From the NCBI GenBank assembly GCA_031259085.1, contig JAIRMA010000086.1, positions 1 to 53,933 of the forward strand: a stretch of 53,933 nt of DNA, in the 5' to 3' direction. How positions within the stretch are numbered: the first letter of the stretch is position 1; every line of letters starts with the position of its first letter. Below, piece after piece: positions 50,135 through 53,933 of the stretch. The position numbers and the translations under genes were made by a program. Origin of the DNA: Christensenellaceae bacterium (GTDB taxonomy: Bacteria > Bacillota > Clostridia > Christensenellales > DTU072). Under the pieces are notes generated by a model. The model saw only the letters and a list, made by a program, of their open reading frames with translations. It was not told where the DNA came from and did no database searches.

Positions 50135-50163
50135 ACTATATACTAAATCTCATAAAAAATCAA
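50135..50163 (-). promoter_or_regulatory. Promoter directly before ispE, likely leaderless transcript
   Basis: On the reverse strand TTGATT (50163-50158), a 17-base spacer and TATAGT (50140-50135) end only six bases before the ispE ATG at 50128. Transcription would start at or next to the ATG. This would be the promoter of the ispE-glgBCDA unit. Confidence 0.55.
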
Positions 50164-50957
50164 TACTTAATCTGTGAATTTCTTGTTAATTTTACAAAAC
50201 AGAGTATAATTTTGATTTTCTAAGCCTTTCATAAATTAACTAGCTCCACCCCCCACATCTTTCTAAAATTCCTTTATTGAAACTAATCATCACTGTAATA
50301 TACAATGTATTACTCTCTACAAATATAGTTTGTGCATTATTTGAAATTTATTTTTACTTCTTCAATAATTATTTAGCTTTTTATAATTTTTATGTAAAAT
50401 ATGACCTGCATGCAATGATAAATTAACGTAACAACATGACGACAAAATTAAAGACTCTGATAGATTTCTAACAAATCTCAGATCATTGTATGAGAATGTT
50501 TTCAGTAAAAGAGATAACTTAAAATAGGATACAAAGGTATTGAGAATAATCAACTATTGAATATATGTCCTGAGTAGCGTTTGATACGTCAAAGGCTTTG
50601 GACCTAGAATCTTAAATAGAACAAAACAACGCATGAATCGGATAACCCTTTTTATCGAAAAAGCATGTTTTTTGACTATTTTTATCTCAAAAGAGAATAA
50701 AAATTCCTCCCTAACAAATCTTTTTTAAGTCAAAAAAAATTATAATTTCACTGTCGATATAAGAAATAAAAAATCATGCTTTTTGGATTGTGAAAAGCTA
50801 GAACTATACAGTTTAGCACAAAAATCTCGACATATTTAACCATTCCCATTAGAACAATTACTTAGAATAATTACTTATTCTAAGATAGTCGAAATTTGTA
50901 ATATTTTGACTAAACTCCTTTCGCCGTCTGACATTTTTAAGAAATTGTTTGTTGTTC
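50164..50957. other. Divergent gap with an inverted-repeat element
   Basis: About 800 AT-rich bases. AAAAAGCATG (50658-50667) and CATGCTTTTT (50775-50784) are inverted arms that extend to about 16 bp with one extra base, enclosing roughly 107 bp. A small non-autonomous element or long hairpin RNA is possible. A reverse frame of 63 codons at 50362-50553 has no ribosome site and looks like chance. Confidence 0.4.
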
Positions 50958-50986
50958 TTGATTTATCTTAAAATTTAGTATATAAT
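50958..50986 (+). promoter_or_regulatory. Promoter of the phosphate transporter operon
   Basis: TTGATT (50958-50963), exactly 17 bases, and TATAAT (50981-50986). The leader to the transporter gene would be about 135 bases. Confidence 0.65.
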
Positions 50987-51128
50987 TATCCTTTATATTT
51001 GACCTTCTATCCTTAAAATGCTATTTTATCTTTATGAATGTCTAAATTTAAATCAATTCTTATTATTCGAGATAAAAGTTGTTACTAAAGCAGCAATAGC
51101 TTAATTCGAGCTTGGTGGACATACTATA

Positions 51129-52181
51129 ATGGGGACTTTTGCAACAACTATATTTGTTCTAGTTTTATTATATACTTTCTATATGGGTTTCAATGATGGT
51201 TCAAACGCAATAGCTACTACGGTTGCAACACGTGCGGTTAAACCTAAGACTGCTATTATAATTGCAGCTGTTACTAAATTCTTGATTCCTTTACTAGTCT
51301 TTGCTATTGCAAAATTATTTAATACAGAAGGATTCATGCTAGCAGCTAATATTAGCGGTAAGACTGTATATCCTAGTTATTTTGCGGGTATTTCTACGGA
51401 ACGAGCGTTTGTATTCTTACTATCTGGAATGATTGGTGCCACAATTTGGGGTGGTATTGCCTACGCATTAAAAATCCCAAATAGCACCTCACATACTTTA
51501 TTAGGTGCATTGATTGGAGCTGGAATCGCCGCATTTGGATTTAATTCAATTCAGTGGAAAGAATACGTTACTGTAAACATTATACTTATGGTCGTTTTAG
51601 CTCCTGTCAGCACAATGATACTTGCCTATATTCTGACAAAATTAACTAAACGGCTCTTGTGGAAAATGCCTCGTGAAATTAATAATATTCTCATAATAAT
51701 GCAACGTATTAACATAATAGCCTTATCTGCGACATTCTCATTGAATAATTCACAGAAAGCTATAGGTATTATTATGCTAATAAGTATCTTAGGGTTATCT
51801 TCATTTGCCCCAACCGAATTACCGATTTGGATCATATTACTAGTGGGTTTGTCTCTCGGTGCTGGAGTTGCGTTAGGGGGATTTAGAGTGGTTAATACAG
51901 TGGGTCGAAAAATATTTAAATTGCAACCAATGCACTCTGTAATTGCACAGTTATCAACTAGTGCATTAATGCTTTTTGCTAGCAATATTGGTGTTTCGGT
52001 CAGTACTGGGCAAGTGATGTCCTCTGCTATTATTGGTGTTGGAAGCGCTGAACGATTCAGGCACGTGAGATGGGGTGTGGCATCTAAAATAGCTATAAGC
52101 TGGGTCTTAACTCTGCCATTGGCTATGGGGTTTGGCGCTAGTATTTACTTATTCATCGCTAAAGTAATCTTGAAAATATAA
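51129..52181 (+). CDS. Low-affinity inorganic phosphate transporter (PiT family)
   Basis: 350 residues, a polytopic membrane protein of the PHO4 family. The first signature is GFNDGSNAIATTVATRAV (20-37). The second half carries VSVSTGQVMSSAIIGVGSAERF in place of the usual VSTTH version, then a WVLTLPLA segment. It moves phosphate, probably as a metal complex, with protons or sodium. GGTGGA lies about nine bases before the ATG. The DUF47 gene follows 34 bases later, the standard partner. Confidence 0.93.
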   Translation: MGTFATTIFVLVLLYTFYMGFNDGSNAIATTVATRAVKPKTAIIIAAVTKFLIPLLVFAIAKLFNTEGFMLAANISGKTVYPSYFAGISTERAFVFLLSGMIGATIWGGIAYALKIPNSTSHTLLGALIGAGIAAFGFNSIQWKEYVTVNIILMVVLAPVSTMILAYILTKLTKRLLWKMPREINNILIIMQRINIIALSATFSLNNSQKAIGIIMLISILGLSSFAPTELPIWIILLVGLSLGAGVALGGFRVVNTVGRKIFKLQPMHSVIAQLSTSALMLFASNIGVSVSTGQVMSSAIIGVGSAERFRHVRWGVASKIAISWVLTLPLAMGFGASIYLFIAKVILKI

Positions 52182-52215
52182 TAGGTCTTTGAACTTATTT
52201 AAGTGAGGCACTACT

Positions 52216-52827
52216 ATGAAATTCAAATTCAGAAATAAAGAGACTCCTTCGTTTTTTGAATTTTTAGAAAAACAAGCACAATTTGCTGCGACTGGAATGC
52301 ATCTTCTTCATTCCTATTGTGAAACGCATGATGAAAAAATAGCGGATGCAGTACTAAGAGCTGAGACTGAGGGCGATATGGTGCGGCGCGTTTTGATTGA
52401 CGAGCTAAATAAAACTTTTATAACACCAATCGACAGAGAAGATCTTTTTAGATTTTCAAGTCAACTAGACGAGATATTAGATTATGCTAAAACTTCTGTA
52501 GATGAAATTCGTCTGTTTAATGTGAGACCTGATGATGAAATGATAGATGTGACAGCTGCACTAGTTGAAATGTGTGAACATATAACTCTAGCAGTTGCTA
52601 ACATTGAACATCATCCAGCAATTTCAAGGGATGAAGCAATATTTGTAAAATCTCTTGAAAACAAAATTGGTGATATGACAACTAAGGCATTAGCACTTTT
52701 ATTTGAGGATGATGATCACAAAAAAATATTCAAATACCGCGAAATTTATAGACACCTAAATCACACTGCTGATCTGGGCGACCAGGCAATGGATCTGTTG
52801 CTTGACATAATGGTCAAGATGCAATAA
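52216..52827 (+). CDS. DUF47 family (Pit accessory) protein
   Basis: 203 residues, all-helical and PhoU-like. The first half has FFEFLEKQAQFAATGMHLL, and later RAETEGDMVRRVLIDELNK with IDREDLFRFSSQLDEI, both characteristic of DUF47. These proteins lie beside PiT transporters and modulate their activity. GTGAGG precedes the ATG. It is cotranscribed with the transporter and the HD-domain gene. Confidence 0.92.
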   Translation: MKFKFRNKETPSFFEFLEKQAQFAATGMHLLHSYCETHDEKIADAVLRAETEGDMVRRVLIDELNKTFITPIDREDLFRFSSQLDEILDYAKTSVDEIRLFNVRPDDEMIDVTAALVEMCEHITLAVANIEHHPAISRDEAIFVKSLENKIGDMTTKALALLFEDDDHKKIFKYREIYRHLNHTADLGDQAMDLLLDIMVKMQ

Positions 52828-52868
52828 TTACTTTTGAAAATGAGTTATCTAAAACTCAGAGGATGTGT

Positions 52869-53489
52869 ATGGGAAATTTTTCTAACGTCGCTGGGCGTTT
52901 TTTTGCTTTTTTGGGAAGATTAAAGCACATATATAGATGGGGCTTAATGCGTTCGATTTCTACTGAAAATGTTTTAGAACATTCAGCACAAGTAGCACAA
53001 ATTGCACATGGCTTAGCTATCATCAGAAGCAAAATATATGGCAAATATATTGATGCAGGGTTAGTTACACAAATAGCTTTGTATCATGATGTATCTGAAG
53101 TATTTACAGGGGATTTGCCAACACCTATTAAGTACTGGAATGATAAATTAACAATGGCATACAGAGAATTAGAGACTGATGCTACTAATATGTTATTGTC
53201 AACACTGCCCGCTGAATTTCATGCAATTTATAACCCAATACTAAATCCTGACAAAACATCACCCGAGTATTTTCTTGTAAAATGTGCCGATCGCATCGCG
53301 GCCCACATTAAATGCATTGAAGAAATAAAACAGGGTAATCTAGAATTCGAGACAGCGCATCGATCTACTAGAACATCTCTTGAAAACCCGGTAATTCGTG
53401 ACGAGTATCCTGAAGTTAACTATTTTATAGAACACTTCCTCCCAAGCTTTACTTTATCATTAGATGATTTACAATCGATAAATGATTAA
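52869..53489 (+). CDS. yfbR: HD-domain nucleotidase, YfbR-like
   Basis: 206 residues, close to E. coli YfbR (199), a metal-dependent 5'-deoxynucleotidase. RLKHIYRWGLMRSISTENVLEHS includes the family RW and EHS motifs, and YHDVSEVFTGDLPTPIKY holds the HD pair with the following DLPTP signature. The ATG at 52869 is chosen over the one at 52863, because GAGG then sits six bases upstream instead of touching it. It removes 5'-phosphate from deoxynucleoside monophosphates. It follows the DUF47 gene by 41 bases. Confidence 0.9.
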   Translation: MGNFSNVAGRFFAFLGRLKHIYRWGLMRSISTENVLEHSAQVAQIAHGLAIIRSKIYGKYIDAGLVTQIALYHDVSEVFTGDLPTPIKYWNDKLTMAYRELETDATNMLLSTLPAEFHAIYNPILNPDKTSPEYFLVKCADRIAAHIKCIEEIKQGNLEFETAHRSTRTSLENPVIRDEYPEVNYFIEHFLPSFTLSLDDLQSIND

Positions 53490-53716
53490 CCTTTGTCTTT
53501 TAAATACTTGTTTCTTTTTTACAATTATCTAGAACAAGAATCTACTGTTGAGCCTTGATTCCTAAACACTTTGGATTTTTTTCGAATGTCTCCACATTTG
53601 TATTTAAGATATCCTTTAAAATCTGAAGGTTTAGAAAATTTCCTGCTAGAGTTCGGATCCAGCTAATTCGTAGCAATTTAACATCATATAAAGCAAAAAA
53701 TCTGAAAGTTTATGTG
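53490..53716. other. Gap after the HD-domain gene
   Basis: AT-rich, no gene. Short open stretches with repeated aaatctgaa begin to blend into the decayed block that follows. Confidence 0.4.
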
Positions 53717-53913
53717 ATGCAGTTCGAGTTCATGATGGACAAACCGCTTGAATATTTACTTCGTCGTGCTGTCAAACGGCGCGATCCGTTGATCAATGTG
53801 CACGTCCCGTCGTACTCTGACGACTTTGTTGTACAGCATCAGATGATAAAACGGCGTTCATTTTAGAGTCTCAAATAATGAAAGAGGCGGCTGATCGTGT
53901 AGCCAAAGCTTAG
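53717..53913 (+). pseudogene. Decayed gene fragment with frameshift and distinct base composition
   Basis: From ATG at 53717 a frame of 49 codons (MQFEFMMDKPLEYLLRRAVK onward) runs to TAG at 53864. It uses far more CGC/CGG/CCG/GTC codons than its neighbours. One base back in frame, from 53860, the reading continues as ILESQIMKEAADRVAKA to TAG at 53911. One lost base would join both into a longer protein. No ribosome site is seen. I do not recognise it; it looks like a relic of acquired DNA at the window end. Confidence 0.4.
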
Positions 53914-53933
53914 AGTTAAGATTTTTGATATAT

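Noticed and set aside
50362-50553. 63-codon reverse frame in the ispE-PiT gap
   Set aside because: No ribosome site or recognisable motif; low-complexity AT-rich reading.

Overview
The window is AT-rich DNA from an anaerobic, probably spore-forming Bacillota bacterium, most likely a clostridium. The pointers are AGGAGG-type ribosome sites, an Asn T-box riboswitch, a GlgC/GlgD pair, a ferredoxin-dependent indolepyruvate oxidoreductase subunit, the long clostridial type of PRPP synthetase, a TIGR04086 membrane protein and a collagen-like protein ending in a BclB-type exosporium domain. No complete insertion sequence, prophage, CRISPR array or rRNA was seen. Most genes look like chromosomal housekeeping genes, separated by unusually long AT-rich gaps.

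Layout. 1-8.1 kb: tRNA-Arg(ACG) with a decayed tandem copy, an NYN/LOTUS RNase-like gene, a sugar transferase, the collagen-like surface protein, and a 1265-residue membrane-anchored protein with two phosphoesterase folds that have lost most metal ligands. 8.6-13.9 kb: T-box-controlled asparagine synthase, a zinc-dependent phospholipase C-like gene, and glycerate kinase behind a structured leader that ends in a terminator. 14.3-23.1 kb: an Ig-fold lipoprotein, TIGR04086, a reverse-strand operon (aconitase-family hydratase, phenylacetate-CoA ligase family, iorA) and a Na/Pi cotransporter. 23.5-32 kb: an FAD oxidoreductase, a 58-residue gene with its own promoter, a small ORF with a stop at codon 2, PRPP synthetase, an MBL-fold protein without most metal ligands, and Rho with a long Gln/Asn-rich insert. 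32.1-38.4 kb: a GH38-like DUF5054 protein, a small lipoprotein and a cell-anchored subtilisin-like protease with an acidic repeat stalk. 39-50.1 kb: a complete glycogen operon on the reverse strand (ispE-glgB-glgC-glgD-glgA, then glgP and a GH13 amylase). 51.1-53.5 kb: PiT phosphate transporter, its DUF47 partner and a YfbR-like HD nucleotidase, followed by a decayed block of different base composition.

How the genes work together. GlgC/GlgD make ADP-glucose, GlgA elongates, GlgB branches, and GlgP with the amylase degrade glycogen. ispE leads this operon from a promoter so close to its ATG that the mRNA may be leaderless. The hydratase-paaK-iorA operon suggests arylacetate or aryl-2-oxoacid metabolism, but iorB is missing here. 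Two phosphate uptake routes are present (Na/Pi and PiT-DUF47).

The most unusual signals are the double pseudo-phosphoesterase with paired palindromes upstream, a second metal-ligand-poor hydrolase fold (MBL), the prion-like Rho insert, and the attenuator-like glycerate kinase leader. All reading was by eye: homology calls rest on recognised motifs, not searches.
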